From positions 1-46,842 of the forward strand of contig NZ_BNBS01000064.1 of NCBI RefSeq assembly GCF_014656075.1: a stretch of DNA of 46,842 bases, given 5' to 3'. This DNA is from Streptomyces hydrogenans (GTDB taxonomy: Bacteria; Actinomycetota; Actinomycetes; Streptomycetales; Streptomycetaceae). The translations under genes and the position numbers were made by a program. Positions 18,747 to 25,634 of the stretch are shown here, one piece after another. Positions within the stretch are counted from its first letter, which is position 1; every line of letters starts with the position of its first letter. The notes below the pieces were generated by a model. It worked only from the letters and a program-made list of their open reading frames with translations. It did not search any database and was not told the origin of the DNA.

Positions 18747-18903
18747 CCCCGCCGCCTTCGATTCTTCCGGTGTTCCTGCCCCTGACCCCGCCATTCTCCG
18801 CCACCCCCGGATTCCGCGCCCGAACCGGTGCGGCGCCTGACCCCTTGTCGCGGTCGGCCAAGCGACTCGGGGGAATCTTGGTGGTTTACGTCACCTGTTA
18901 CCC

Positions 18904-18969
18904 ATGAGTCGCTGGCAAGACTGGGTGGTTCCTGCCGCTGAACGAACCATCGAGGGGGTCCCGGGATGA
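18904..18969 (+). CDS. possible 21-aa upstream ORF overlapping the KAS III start
   Basis: An ATG at 18904 opens 21 codons, including two TGG Trp codons, and ends in a TGA (18967-18969) that overlaps the KAS III ATG. Such ATGA overlap usually means coupled translation. Against it: only about 60% of third positions are G/C, well below the window norm, and there is no clear ribosome binding site. A short repeat GTCAC-CT-GTTAC (18890-18901) lies just upstream. Confidence 0.3.
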   Translation: MSRWQDWVVPAAERTIEGVPG

Positions 18970-19910
18970 CGGGCACTCGCATCGCCGCGCTCGGGCACTA
19001 CCAGCCCGCCAAGGTACTGACCAACCACGACCTGGCCGAGCTGGTCGACACGAGCGACGAGTGGATCCTCAGCCGGGTCGGCATCCGCACGCGGCACGTC
19101 GCCGGGCCCGAGGAGCCGGTCGACGAGCTCGCCGCGCACGCCGCGGGCAAGGCGCTCGCCGCCGCCGGGCTGGCCCCCGGCGACATCGACTACGTCATCG
19201 TCGCGACCTCCACCGCGATCGACCGCTCGCCCAACACCGCCGCCCGGGTCGCCGCCCGCCTCGGCATGGGCTCGCCCGCCACCCTCGACCTCAACGTGGT
19301 CTGCGCCGGCTTCACCCACGCGCTCGCCACCGCCGACCACGCGGTCCGCGCGGGCGCCGCCCGCCGCGCCCTGGTCATCGGCGCCGACAAGATGACCGAG
19401 ATCACCGACTGGTCGGACCGCACCACCTGCGTCCTCACCGGCGACGGCGCGGGCGCCGTGATCGTCGAGGCCACCGAGACCGACACCGGCGCCATCGGCC
19501 CCGTGCTGTGGGGCTCGGTCCCCGAGATGGGCCACGCCGTCCGCATCGAGGGCACCCCGCCCGTCTTCGCCCAGGAGGGCCAGAGCGTCTACCGCTGGGC
19601 CACCACCAAGCTCCCGGCCCTCGCCCGCGAGGCGTGCGCCCGTTCCGGCATCGCCCCCGAGGACCTGGCGGGCGTCGTCCTCCACCAGGCCAACCTGCGG
19701 ATCATCGAACCCCTCGCCGCCAAGATCGGCGCCGTCAACGCCATCGTCGCCCGGGACGTCGTCGACTCCGGCAACACCTCCGCCGCCTCCGTGCCGCTCG
19801 CCCTCGCCAAGCTCGTCGAGCGCGGCGAGCTGCCCTCCGGCGCCCCCGTCCTCCTCTTCGGCTTCGGCGGCAACCTCTCCTACGCGGGCCAGGTCGTCCG
19901 GATCCCCTGA
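18966..19910 (+). CDS. beta-ketoacyl-ACP synthase III family (FabH-like)
   Basis: The 314-residue thiolase-fold protein has the complete KAS III triad: Cys113 in NVVCAGF, His240 in LHQAN and Asn270 in DSGNTSAAS. It also has LTGDGAGAVIVEA and the C-terminal FGFGGNLSYAGQVV glycine-rich end. KAS III enzymes start fatty acid or polyketide chains by condensing an acyl-CoA with malonyl-ACP. No ACP, KAS II or malonyl transferase is adjacent, so this is a stand-alone paralogue, and its starter unit cannot be predicted. GAGGGGG precedes the ATG. Two hairpins follow the gene. Confidence 0.9.
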   Translation: MTGTRIAALGHYQPAKVLTNHDLAELVDTSDEWILSRVGIRTRHVAGPEEPVDELAAHAAGKALAAAGLAPGDIDYVIVATSTAIDRSPNTAARVAARLGMGSPATLDLNVVCAGFTHALATADHAVRAGAARRALVIGADKMTEITDWSDRTTCVLTGDGAGAVIVEATETDTGAIGPVLWGSVPEMGHAVRIEGTPPVFAQEGQSVYRWATTKLPALAREACARSGIAPEDLAGVVLHQANLRIIEPLAAKIGAVNAIVARDVVDSGNTSAASVPLALAKLVERGELPSGAPVLLFGFGGNLSYAGQVVRIP

Positions 19911-19925
19911 GCGCGGGGCCCGGCT

Positions 19926-19971
19926 GCTCCGTTCGGCGGAGCGCGAGGGGGAGCCCGGTGGCGGCTCCCCC
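19926..19971 (+). terminator. double hairpin after KAS III gene
   Basis: A 6-bp hairpin (GCTCCG 19926-19931 with CGGAGC 19937-19942) is followed by a 9-bp hairpin (GGGGGAGCC 19947-19955 with GGCTCCCCC 19963-19971). A likely -10 hexamer TAGCTT for the next gene begins 10 nt later. Confidence 0.6.
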
Positions 19972-20034
19972 CGGGCGCGCCTAGCTTCGATCGCGGTGGG
20001 GGTCTCCCCGCCCCGCCGCGAACCGGAGGACCGC

Positions 20035-20601
20035 ATGCGCGCGATACGTACCGCTTCCGCCGCCCTGCTCGCCACCGCGGCCGTGGCACTGTCCGCCCCC
20101 GCGGCCCTCGCCGGCGACGACCCGGGCGCCGACCCCGGCACCGGCCGGAACATCACCTCCTTCGGCTTCTCCGTCACGCCCCGGACCGTCGCCCCCGGCG
20201 GCACCGTCACGCTGACCTCCGACGGCTGCGAGGTGTCGTCGGTGACCGTCACGTCGGGGATCTTCGACACCGTGACCCTCACCGAGGGCCGTCCGGGCAC
20301 CGCGACCGTCGACATCGACGCCAAGGCGGGCGCCGAGTACGAGATCGCCTTCGACTGCAAGGGCGAGCGCGGCACCACCACCCTCACCGTGGACCACGGC
20401 ACGGCCCCGCCCCCGGCCCCGGTCACCCCGCACCCTCCGCGGCCCCCGCACAAGGGCGTCAAGGCGGGCTTCGGCGGCTCCACCGGCTCGGACGCGCTGG
20501 GCACCGCGGAACTGGCGGCCGGCGGCGTCCTCATCGCCGCCGCGGCCGGCACCGCCGTCGTCCTCACCCGCCGCCGCGGCCGGACCGGCGGCCGCCCCTG
20601 A
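20035..20601 (+). CDS. secreted, membrane-anchored protein next to sortase
   Basis: The 188-residue protein has a Sec signal peptide (Arg at 2 and 5, hydrophobic 8-24, cleavage after Ala-Leu-Ala at about 26). An Ig-like beta-rich domain follows (about 35-122; FSVTPRTVAPGGTVTLTS), then a Pro/His-rich stretch. A C-terminal hydrophobic helix (about 160-178) ends in Arg-Arg-Arg. This is the layout of a sortase substrate, but no LPXTG or LAXTG motif is visible. GGAGGA precedes the ATG. A class F sortase gene follows after a terminator hairpin. Confidence 0.75.
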   Translation: MRAIRTASAALLATAAVALSAPAALAGDDPGADPGTGRNITSFGFSVTPRTVAPGGTVTLTSDGCEVSSVTVTSGIFDTVTLTEGRPGTATVDIDAKAGAEYEIAFDCKGERGTTTLTVDHGTAPPPAPVTPHPPRPPHKGVKAGFGGSTGSDALGTAELAAGGVLIAAAAGTAVVLTRRRGRTGGRP

Positions 20602-20605
20602 GACG

Positions 20606-20646
20606 GCCCCTCCGTCCCGGTGTGACGAGGTCCGGGACGGAGGGGC
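20606..20646 (+). terminator. terminator between secreted protein and sortase genes
   Basis: A perfect 14-bp stem (20606-20619 with 20633-20646) encloses a 13-nt loop. It argues against an alternative sortase start at 20622, which lies in the loop. Read-through may link the two genes at a reduced level. Confidence 0.65.
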
Positions 20647-20684
20647 GACCACGCGACGACCCGAGACGAGGCAGGAGGCCCGAG

Positions 20685-21320
20685 GTGGTGGAGGGCGCGC
20701 ACGGCCGGCGCGGCGCCTGGGGCGTCGTCGCGATCCTCCTCCTCACCGGCGTCCACCTCGTCCGCGGCGGTACGCAGGAGCTCACCGCGGCAGGACCCCC
20801 GCGGCCCCTCGCGGCGGACGCCCCGGCCCCGGCCGCGCCTCCGCCCCCGGCCCGCGCGGCCCTGCCGGCCTCCGCCCCGCTCGCCGTCGCCATCCCGGCG
20901 ATCGGCGTGGACGCGCCGCTCACCCGGGTCGGCCTGGACGCGGACGGCTGGCTGGAGGCCCCGCCGCCGGAGCACCCCGACCGGGCCGGCTGGTACGGGG
21001 GCTCGGTCACCCCCGGGGAACCCGGCACCGCCGTCCTCGCCGGTCACGTCGACACCCCCGCGGGCCCCGCGGTCTTCCACGCCCTCGGCGCCCTGACCCG
21101 CGGCCGCGTCGTCGAGGTCCGCCGGGCCGACGGCCGCACCGCCGTCTTCACCGTCCACGCCGTGGAACTCGTCCCCAAGGACGGCTTCCCCGCCGACCGC
21201 GTCTACGCCTCCACCCGCACCCCGGAACTCCGCGTCATCACCTGCGGCGGCGCCTACAGCCGCGCCACCGGCTACACCGGCAACGTCGTGGTCTCCGCCC
21301 GCCTCACCGCCGTCCGCTGA
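20685..21320 (+). CDS. class F sortase
   Basis: The 211-residue protein has an N-terminal membrane anchor (about residues 10-27), a Pro/Ala-rich linker, and a sortase catalytic domain. His121 is in VLAGHVD and Cys187 in RVITCGG; Arg193 two turns later is the likely third residue. The short domain, LAGHVDT and ITCGG are typical of actinobacterial class F enzymes. Class F substrates are poorly known. The start is GTG after GGAGG (20674-20678); GTG at 20688 is equally possible. The upstream gene encodes a candidate substrate. Confidence 0.87.
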   Translation: MVEGAHGRRGAWGVVAILLLTGVHLVRGGTQELTAAGPPRPLAADAPAPAAPPPPARAALPASAPLAVAIPAIGVDAPLTRVGLDADGWLEAPPPEHPDRAGWYGGSVTPGEPGTAVLAGHVDTPAGPAVFHALGALTRGRVVEVRRADGRTAVFTVHAVELVPKDGFPADRVYASTRTPELRVITCGGAYSRATGYTGNVVVSARLTAVR

Positions 21321-21529
21321 CCTGACGAATTCCGGACACCCGCTGGCCTGGACCAACCCCCCGGGGCCATCGTGGTACCCGGAGCAGGCGTCGGGGGGCG
21401 CCGGGCTCCCGGCCGCCACGGCGGCATCCCCGGGGATGGGCGGTCCCCGTGCGCCCGGTCGTGACCCGGGGTCCGCCGGCGCACGGGCCGCCCCCTCCAC
21501 CACCCCCGACTGACCACGGAAAACGCCGG

Positions 21530-21558
21530 TGAAAGCGCCCGCCAACCCCTGGTAGAGT
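21530..21558 (+). promoter_or_regulatory. tRNA-Leu promoter
   Basis: TGAAAG (21530-21535), a 17-nt spacer and TAGAGT (21553-21558) fit a housekeeping sigma factor promoter. The start of transcription would be near 21565, leaving a ~35-nt 5' leader with a short CGCGGG/CCCGCG hairpin. The preceding ~200 bp contain nothing I recognise. Confidence 0.6.
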
Positions 21559-21599
21559 TATCCATGTCGCCGCGGGGAACACCCGCGAACACACACCCT

Positions 21600-21687
21600 G
21601 TCCGGGTGGCGGAATGGCAGACGCGCTAGCTTGAGGTGCTAGTGCCCTTTATCGGGCGTGGGGGTTCAAGTCCCCCCTCGGACACCA
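21600..21687 (+). tRNA. tRNA-Leu (anticodon GAG)
   Basis: The 88-nt gene folds as a class II tRNA. The acceptor stem pairs GTCCGGG with CTCGGAC. The anticodon stem CTAGC/GCTAG (21626-21630, 21638-21642) carries loop TTGAGGT with anticodon GAG at 21633-21635. A long variable arm (GCCC-TTTAT-CGGGC) marks tRNA-Leu, and the T arm has GGTTCAAGT. The 3' CCA is encoded (21685-21687). It reads CTC and CTT codons; CTC is abundant in this genome. It is not the bldA tRNA. Confidence 0.97.
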
Positions 21688-21690
21688 CAC

Positions 21691-21730
21691 GGAAAGCGCC
21701 GGTCGATGACTTCATCGACCGGCGCTTTCC
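21691..21730 (+). terminator. tRNA-Leu terminator
   Basis: A perfect 18-bp stem (21691-21708 with 21713-21730) with a 4-nt loop ACTT begins 3 nt after the tRNA CCA. It is one of the most stable hairpins in the window. Confidence 0.85.
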
Positions 21731-21783
21731 GCATGCGCCGCCTAATCTGAGGACAACCCTCTCGGGGACTGCGGAGGCGTGCC

Positions 21784-22497
21784 ATGGGCGACGCGAACGG
21801 TTCCGGTCCCGGGCGGCCGCCCCACGGCGGCGCACCACCGTCGGGGCCGCCCGCCGGCCCCCCGCCCGGCCCGCTGAGCGGACCGGGCGCCTCACCTCCC
21901 GGCCGCCGCCGGTGGCTGCTCGCGCTGATCGGGGTGATGGTCCTCGCCGTCGGCGTCGCCGGCCTCCTGGTCGGCACGGGCGCCTTCGGCGACGACGACC
22001 CGGGAGGGGGAGCCACGGCCTCCACGACGCCGCCCGCGCCCCCGGCGTCCGCGCCGCGCGAGACCCCCGTCCGCTCGCCGTCCGCCGAGCCCGCCGCCGA
22101 GGGCCTGCTGCCCTTCGGTACGACCCACCGGTACGCCGACGGGGTCGAGGTGACCGTGTCGGCGCCGGAGCGGTTCACGCCGGCCGAGGGCGCGGCCGGG
22201 CACAAGGCGGAGAACACCGCGGTGAAGGTGGACGTGACCGTCCGCAACGGCTCCGGCGAACGGCTCAAGCTGGTGACGGTGCAGGTCCAGGGGCGGGACG
22301 GCGACGGCCGGGAGGTCGCCGGGGTGTTCGACGCGGAGCAGGGGATCCTGCCGCTCGACGGGGACCTGCTGCCCGGGCGCAGGGCCGTGGCCGCCTACGC
22401 CTTCGACGTCCCGCCCCGGTCCGGGGACGTGCTGGAGGTGGGCGTGACCGTCGGCTTCACCGGCGACGAGGCGCAGTGGAGCGGCCCCCTTCCCTGA
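21784..22497 (+). CDS. membrane-anchored protein with Pro/Gly-rich N-terminus and DUF4352-like domain
   Basis: The 237-residue protein has a cytoplasmic Pro/Gly-rich tail (1-43), one membrane helix (about 46-66), a Ser/Thr/Pro-rich linker and an extracellular beta-domain (about 108-237). In that domain, HKAENTAVKVDVTVRNGSGERL and PLPGRRAVAAYAFDVP-like segments resemble DUF4352/telokin-like domains. It is probably a cell-surface protein of unknown function. GGAGG precedes the ATG; TAATCT (21743-21748) may be its -10. Its last 41 bp overlap the convergent methyltransferase gene. Confidence 0.72.
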   Translation: MGDANGSGPGRPPHGGAPPSGPPAGPPPGPLSGPGASPPGRRRWLLALIGVMVLAVGVAGLLVGTGAFGDDDPGGGATASTTPPAPPASAPRETPVRSPSAEPAAEGLLPFGTTHRYADGVEVTVSAPERFTPAEGAAGHKAENTAVKVDVTVRNGSGERLKLVTVQVQGRDGDGREVAGVFDAEQGILPLDGDLLPGRRAVAAYAFDVPPRSGDVLEVGVTVGFTGDEAQWSGPLP

Positions 22498-23212
22498 CCT
22501 CCCGGACCTTCCGCGCCACCACCAGCCGGCAGTGCGGGCCGCCGTCGTCGCGGGTGCCGAAGTCGGGGAGGGGCTGGTGGGTGACCTCGTAGCCCGTCTC
22601 CTCCAGGAGGGCGCGGACGTCGGAGAGGCGGAAGGTGCGGTAGTACATGACGAAGGGCGGGCGCCAGACGGCGTTGCGGACGCGCATGGCCGCGTCGAAG
22701 GCCCAGAGGGTCCAGTAGGCGCGGGAGCCGACCGGGGGCGGGGCCGGGAGCGGGAAGGCGAGCAGGCCGCCGGGGCGCAGGGCGGCGTGGACCTGGGCGA
22801 AGAGGACGCGCTGGGCGGCGGGCAGGAAGTGGCCGAAGGCGCCGAAGCTGACCGCCAGGTCGAAGGAGGCGGTGAAGGGGAGGGCGAGGGCGTCGGCGCG
22901 GACCAGCGTCGCGGCGGGGTCCCGGCGGCGGGCCTCGGCCAGCATGTTCGCGCTGAAGTCGACGCCCGCGACCCGGCCCGCGCAGACCGAGCGGAGGACG
23001 GGGAGGCCCGCCCCGGTGCCGCAGCAGACGTCCAGGCCCGCGTCGAAGGGGCCCAGCTCCTCCAGGGCGCGGGCCACCGCGGTGAGGATCCGGTCCGGGG
23101 TGCGGAAGGGCGTCGCGTCGAACTTCGGGGCGAGCAGGTCGTAGCCGTGCTCGACCGAGGACAGCGCCTGGGCGGTCAGTTCGCGGAGGGTCGGGCCCTG
23201 CGGGGTGAACAT
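22457..23212 (-). CDS. class I SAM-dependent methyltransferase
   Basis: The 251-residue protein has motif I LDVCCGTGAGLPVL, an acidic strand-2 end (VAGVDFSANML), ADALALPFTASFDLAVSFGAFGHF and LRPGGLLAFPLP. The substrate is unknown. TAGAGT (23220-23225) lies 7 nt before the ATG with no Shine-Dalgarno, which suggests leaderless transcription. The last ~14 residues (Arg/Glu/Ser-rich) lie antisense to the end of the facing gene, an unusual 41-bp overlap. Confidence 0.87.
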   Translation of the reverse strand: MFTPQGPTLRELTAQALSSVEHGYDLLAPKFDATPFRTPDRILTAVARALEELGPFDAGLDVCCGTGAGLPVLRSVCAGRVAGVDFSANMLAEARRRDPAATLVRADALALPFTASFDLAVSFGAFGHFLPAAQRVLFAQVHAALRPGGLLAFPLPAPPPVGSRAYWTLWAFDAAMRVRNAVWRPPFVMYYRTFRLSDVRALLEETGYEVTHQPLPDFGTRDDGGPHCRLVVARKVREVREGGRSTAPRRR

Positions 23213-23246
23213 GGGGCCGACTCTACGCAGCCGGGGGCCCGGACCG

Positions 23247-23687
23247 TCACAGGGCGCTGCGCACCTGCGGTGCCGGCCAGGCCGGGGCGATGCCGGTGAG
23301 CTGGCAGGTCAGCAGGTAGAGCGGGATCGGCGGGGTGTAGGGCGAGGTGCCGTCCGGGTGGTGGATCAGGCGAGGGGAGCGGTCGGGGATCTCGGCGCCG
23401 GGGGCGTAGCAGGCGGGCAGCGGCCAGACCAGGTCGAGGTCGGAGCGGGCCGGGACGAGCCACCACCACCAGTCGGTGTCGGCGTACACGCAGCCCTTGG
23501 CGGGGAGCCGGGAGAGGATCTTGAAGCCGAAGCGGGCGGGGACGCCGACGGCGTCGCAGCCGAGTCCGGTGTTCAGGCCGACGGGGACCGTGAGGCGGGT
23601 GGCGGTGAGGGAGGGTCCGCGGCCGGGGCCGTTCTCCGGGGAGCGGCGGGCGCGGGGGACGAGCAGGGTGGTCATCGACTTCAGCAT
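23247..23687 (-). CDS. hypothetical protein downstream of ATP-binding gene
   Basis: The 146-residue protein is rich in Pro and aromatic residues, with a run of four Trp (DTDWWWWLVPARSDLDLVWP) near the middle. I do not recognise a family; comparable conserved proteins are often found beside regulatory ATP-binding proteins in Streptomyces. ATG at 23687 follows GGGGGAG. Its first 7 bp overlap the end of the upstream ATP-binding gene, so the pair is an operon. No signal peptide or membrane helix is seen. Confidence 0.7.
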   Translation of the reverse strand: MLKSMTTLLVPRARRSPENGPGRGPSLTATRLTVPVGLNTGLGCDAVGVPARFGFKILSRLPAKGCVYADTDWWWWLVPARSDLDLVWPLPACYAPGAEIPDRSPRLIHHPDGTSPYTPPIPLYLLTCQLTGIAPAWPAPQVRSAL

Positions 23688-24319
23688 GGCTCCCCCAGGT
23701 GGTGCGGGAGTTCCGCCCAGACGATCTGCGCCGTGCCGTGTCCGGTGCGCTCGGCGCCCCAGGACGCGCACAGCGCGTCGACGATGAGGAGGCCGCGGCC
23801 GCGCTCGTCCGCGCCGCAGTCGCGGATCCGGGGGCCGGCGGGGCCGCCCTCGTCGCGCACGGCGATGCGGAGGGCGTCGGCGCCCTGGCGGAGTTCGCAG
23901 ACGATCCGGCTGCTCGCGGTGTGCAGGACCGCGTTGGTGACCAGTTCCGAGACGACCAGGGCGGCCGTGTCGCGTATCTCCGGTCCGCGGCCCCAGAGGA
24001 CCAGCCGCTCCTCGGTGAGGCGGCGGGCGCGGCCCACGGACTCGGTGCGGGCGGGCAGCTCGAAGGCGAAGCGGTGGAGGGGGTCGCGGTGGTACGGCTC
24101 GCGGTGGTGGGGGTCCCGGTGCGGCTCGCGGTGGGGATCCCGGTACAGGGGGTCGTGGTGGGGCTGGGGGCGCTGGGCCATGACTCGGGAGCTCATGAGA
24201 CCTGAGGGCTGCGCGTTACCAGAAGCCACGACCGGTTCCTCACAACAGTGGGCAGGGCTGCCGTACGTCACTGTCGCCGGGGCGCGGGGGCGCACCGGCG
24301 GCAGTCTGTACTGGTTCAC
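23681..24319 (-). CDS. SpoIIAB-like ATP-binding regulator (HATPase_c_2)
   Basis: The protein has 212 residues. After a ~90-residue disordered N-terminus with imperfect HR(E/D)P repeats comes a histidine-kinase-like ATPase domain. Its N box is SELVTNAVLHT, the G1 box VRDEGG and the G2 box ERGRGLLIV, all intact, so it should bind ATP. Such proteins resemble anti-sigma factor kinases. GTG at 24319 follows AGGAGG. It is divergent from an XRE/DUF397 pair, the typical WhiJ-like module of Streptomyces, in which the parts are thought to act together in developmental control. Confidence 0.82.
   Translation of the reverse strand: MNQYRLPPVRPRAPATVTYGSPAHCCEEPVVASGNAQPSGLMSSRVMAQRPQPHHDPLYRDPHREPHRDPHHREPYHRDPLHRFAFELPARTESVGRARRLTEERLVLWGRGPEIRDTAALVVSELVTNAVLHTASSRIVCELRQGADALRIAVRDEGGPAGPRIRDCGADERGRGLLIVDALCASWGAERTGHGTAQIVWAELPHHLGEPC
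24071..24162 (-). repeat. imperfect coding repeat (HRDP/HREP units)
   Basis: About 90 bp inside the ATP-binding gene encode six to seven His-Arg-(Asp/Glu)-Pro-like units in the linker before the ATPase domain. The DNA units of 12-18 bp are built on GGGTC(G/C)CGGTG and GCTCGCGGTG. They may vary in number between strains. Confidence 0.6.
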
Positions 24320-24344
24320 CGGAACACTGTCCTCCTGACTCGGA

Positions 24345-24381
24345 CACTTGGCAAGTGGCACTCTGAAAATTGCAGAGTGCC
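24345..24381. promoter_or_regulatory. paired palindromes between divergent ATP-binding and XRE genes
   Basis: Two perfect inverted repeats overlap by one base. CACTTG-G-CAAGTG spans 24345-24357. GGCACTCTG (24357-24365) and CAGAGTGCC (24373-24381) flank AAAATTG. They sit in the 125-bp divergent promoter region and are the likely binding sites of the XRE protein. Confidence 0.6.
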
Positions 24382-24444
24382 GTGTTCTCTCTGGCCGGGC
24401 TTCGTGGCACACTCGTCGAAACAGCGCGTCGGGGAGGTCTGAGA

Positions 24445-25320
24445 GTGAGCGAGCCGCGGTCCGCCCCGACGGTGGGACAGGTCGTCCTGGGCCGGCGTCT
24501 GCAGGATCTGCGCGAGCGCGCGGGCCTCAAGCGCGAGGAGGCCGCCAAGGTCCTCCACGTCGCCCCGGCCACCATCCGCCGGATGGAGACCGCCGAGATC
24601 GCGCTGAAGATCCCGTACGTCCAGCTGCTGCTGCGCGCGTACGGCATCGACGGTCCCGAGGCGGAGGCGTTCGTCGCCCTCGCCGAGGAGGCCAACCTGC
24701 CCGGCTGGTGGCAGCGGTTCCACGACGTGCTGCCCGGCTGGTTCTCCATGTACGTCAGCCTGGAGGGGGCCGCCAGCCTCATCCGGGCCTACGAACCCCA
24801 GTTCGTCCCCGGTCTGCTCCAGACCGAGGAGTACGCCCGCGCCATTCTGCGCAGCGGAGCGGTCGGCGGCGGCGACGACGCCGCCAGGGAAGAGGACATC
24901 GATCGGCATGTGGCCCTGCGGATGGAGCGCCAGTCCCTGCTGACCAGGGAGGACGCCCCGAAGTTCTGGGTCATCATGGACGAGACGGTCTTCCGCCGGC
25001 CGGTCGGCGACGGGCCCGAGGTGATGCGCGACCAGCTCGACCGGCTGCTCGAAGCGTCCGAGCTGCCGAACGTCACCCTGCAGATCGCGGAGTTCGCGTC
25101 CGGCCACCACCCCGGCACGTACGGTCCGTTCGTCCTCTTCCGCTTCGCCATGCCCGAACTCCCGGACATGGTCTACAGCGAGTACCTGACCGGCGCCGTC
25201 TACCTCGACGCGCGCCCCGAGGTGGCGTCCCACCTGGAGGTCATGGACCGTATGGCGGCGCAGGCCGCGACTGCACAACGCACGAAGGAGATCCTCCGGG
25301 ATCTCCGCAAGGAGCTGTGA
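24445..25320 (+). CDS. XRE-family regulator with DUF5753-type C-terminus (WhiJ-like)
   Basis: The 291-residue protein has a helix-turn-helix at about residues 15-62 (LRERAGLKREEAAKVLHVAP and IRRMETAEI). The long C-terminal region contains EPQFVPGLLQTEEYARAIL and LPNVTLQIAEFASGHHPG, which mark the DUF5753 family partnered with DUF397 proteins. GTG at 24445 follows GGGGAGG. The DUF397 gene starts directly after its stop with no gap. It probably binds the palindromes just upstream. Confidence 0.9.
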   Translation: MSEPRSAPTVGQVVLGRRLQDLRERAGLKREEAAKVLHVAPATIRRMETAEIALKIPYVQLLLRAYGIDGPEAEAFVALAEEANLPGWWQRFHDVLPGWFSMYVSLEGAASLIRAYEPQFVPGLLQTEEYARAILRSGAVGGGDDAAREEDIDRHVALRMERQSLLTREDAPKFWVIMDETVFRRPVGDGPEVMRDQLDRLLEASELPNVTLQIAEFASGHHPGTYGPFVLFRFAMPELPDMVYSEYLTGAVYLDARPEVASHLEVMDRMAAQAATAQRTKEILRDLRKEL

Positions 25321-25557
25321 ATGGATCGCATATACAACGGCATGCCCGCCGCGGAGCTCGGTGCCGAGGGATGGCACAAGCCCTGGAGCGGCGGGAACGG
25401 GGGCAACTGCGTGGAGGCCATGAAGCTGGCCGACGGCAGGGTCGCCGTGCGACAGTCCGCAGACCCTGAAGGACCCGCCCTCATCTACACCCACGGGGAG
25501 ATCGCCGCGTTCATCGCGGGGGCCAAATCCGGTCAGGCTGACTTTCTCCTCACCTGA
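25321..25557 (+). CDS. DUF397-domain small protein
   Basis: The 78-residue protein carries the DUF397 pattern: GWHKPWSGGNGGNCVEAM, VAVRQSADPEGPALIYT and a final IAAFIAGAKSGQADFLL. DUF397 proteins pair with XRE regulators in streptomycetes and probably modulate them; BldB is a distant developmental relative in some analyses. The ATG follows the XRE stop immediately (TGAATG), with AAGGAG inside the XRE coding end, so translation is coupled. Confidence 0.9.
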   Translation: MDRIYNGMPAAELGAEGWHKPWSGGNGGNCVEAMKLADGRVAVRQSADPEGPALIYTHGEIAAFIAGAKSGQADFLLT

Positions 25558-25634
25558 CCCCTTCCGCCGCACCACCACCGTCACGTAACTCTTGTAGCAG
25601 CGCCACCCGTTCGTCCCTACCAGGAGAGCCGACG

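Noticed and set aside
20622..20684. Extended GTG start for the sortase
   Set aside because: It lies in the loop of a 14-bp terminator hairpin and lacks a ribosome binding site; GTG 20685 has GGAGG.
21600..21730. tRNA-Leu and its hairpin as an integrative-element attachment site
   Set aside because: No integrase, no duplicate of the tRNA 3' end and no island-like change in composition nearby in the window.
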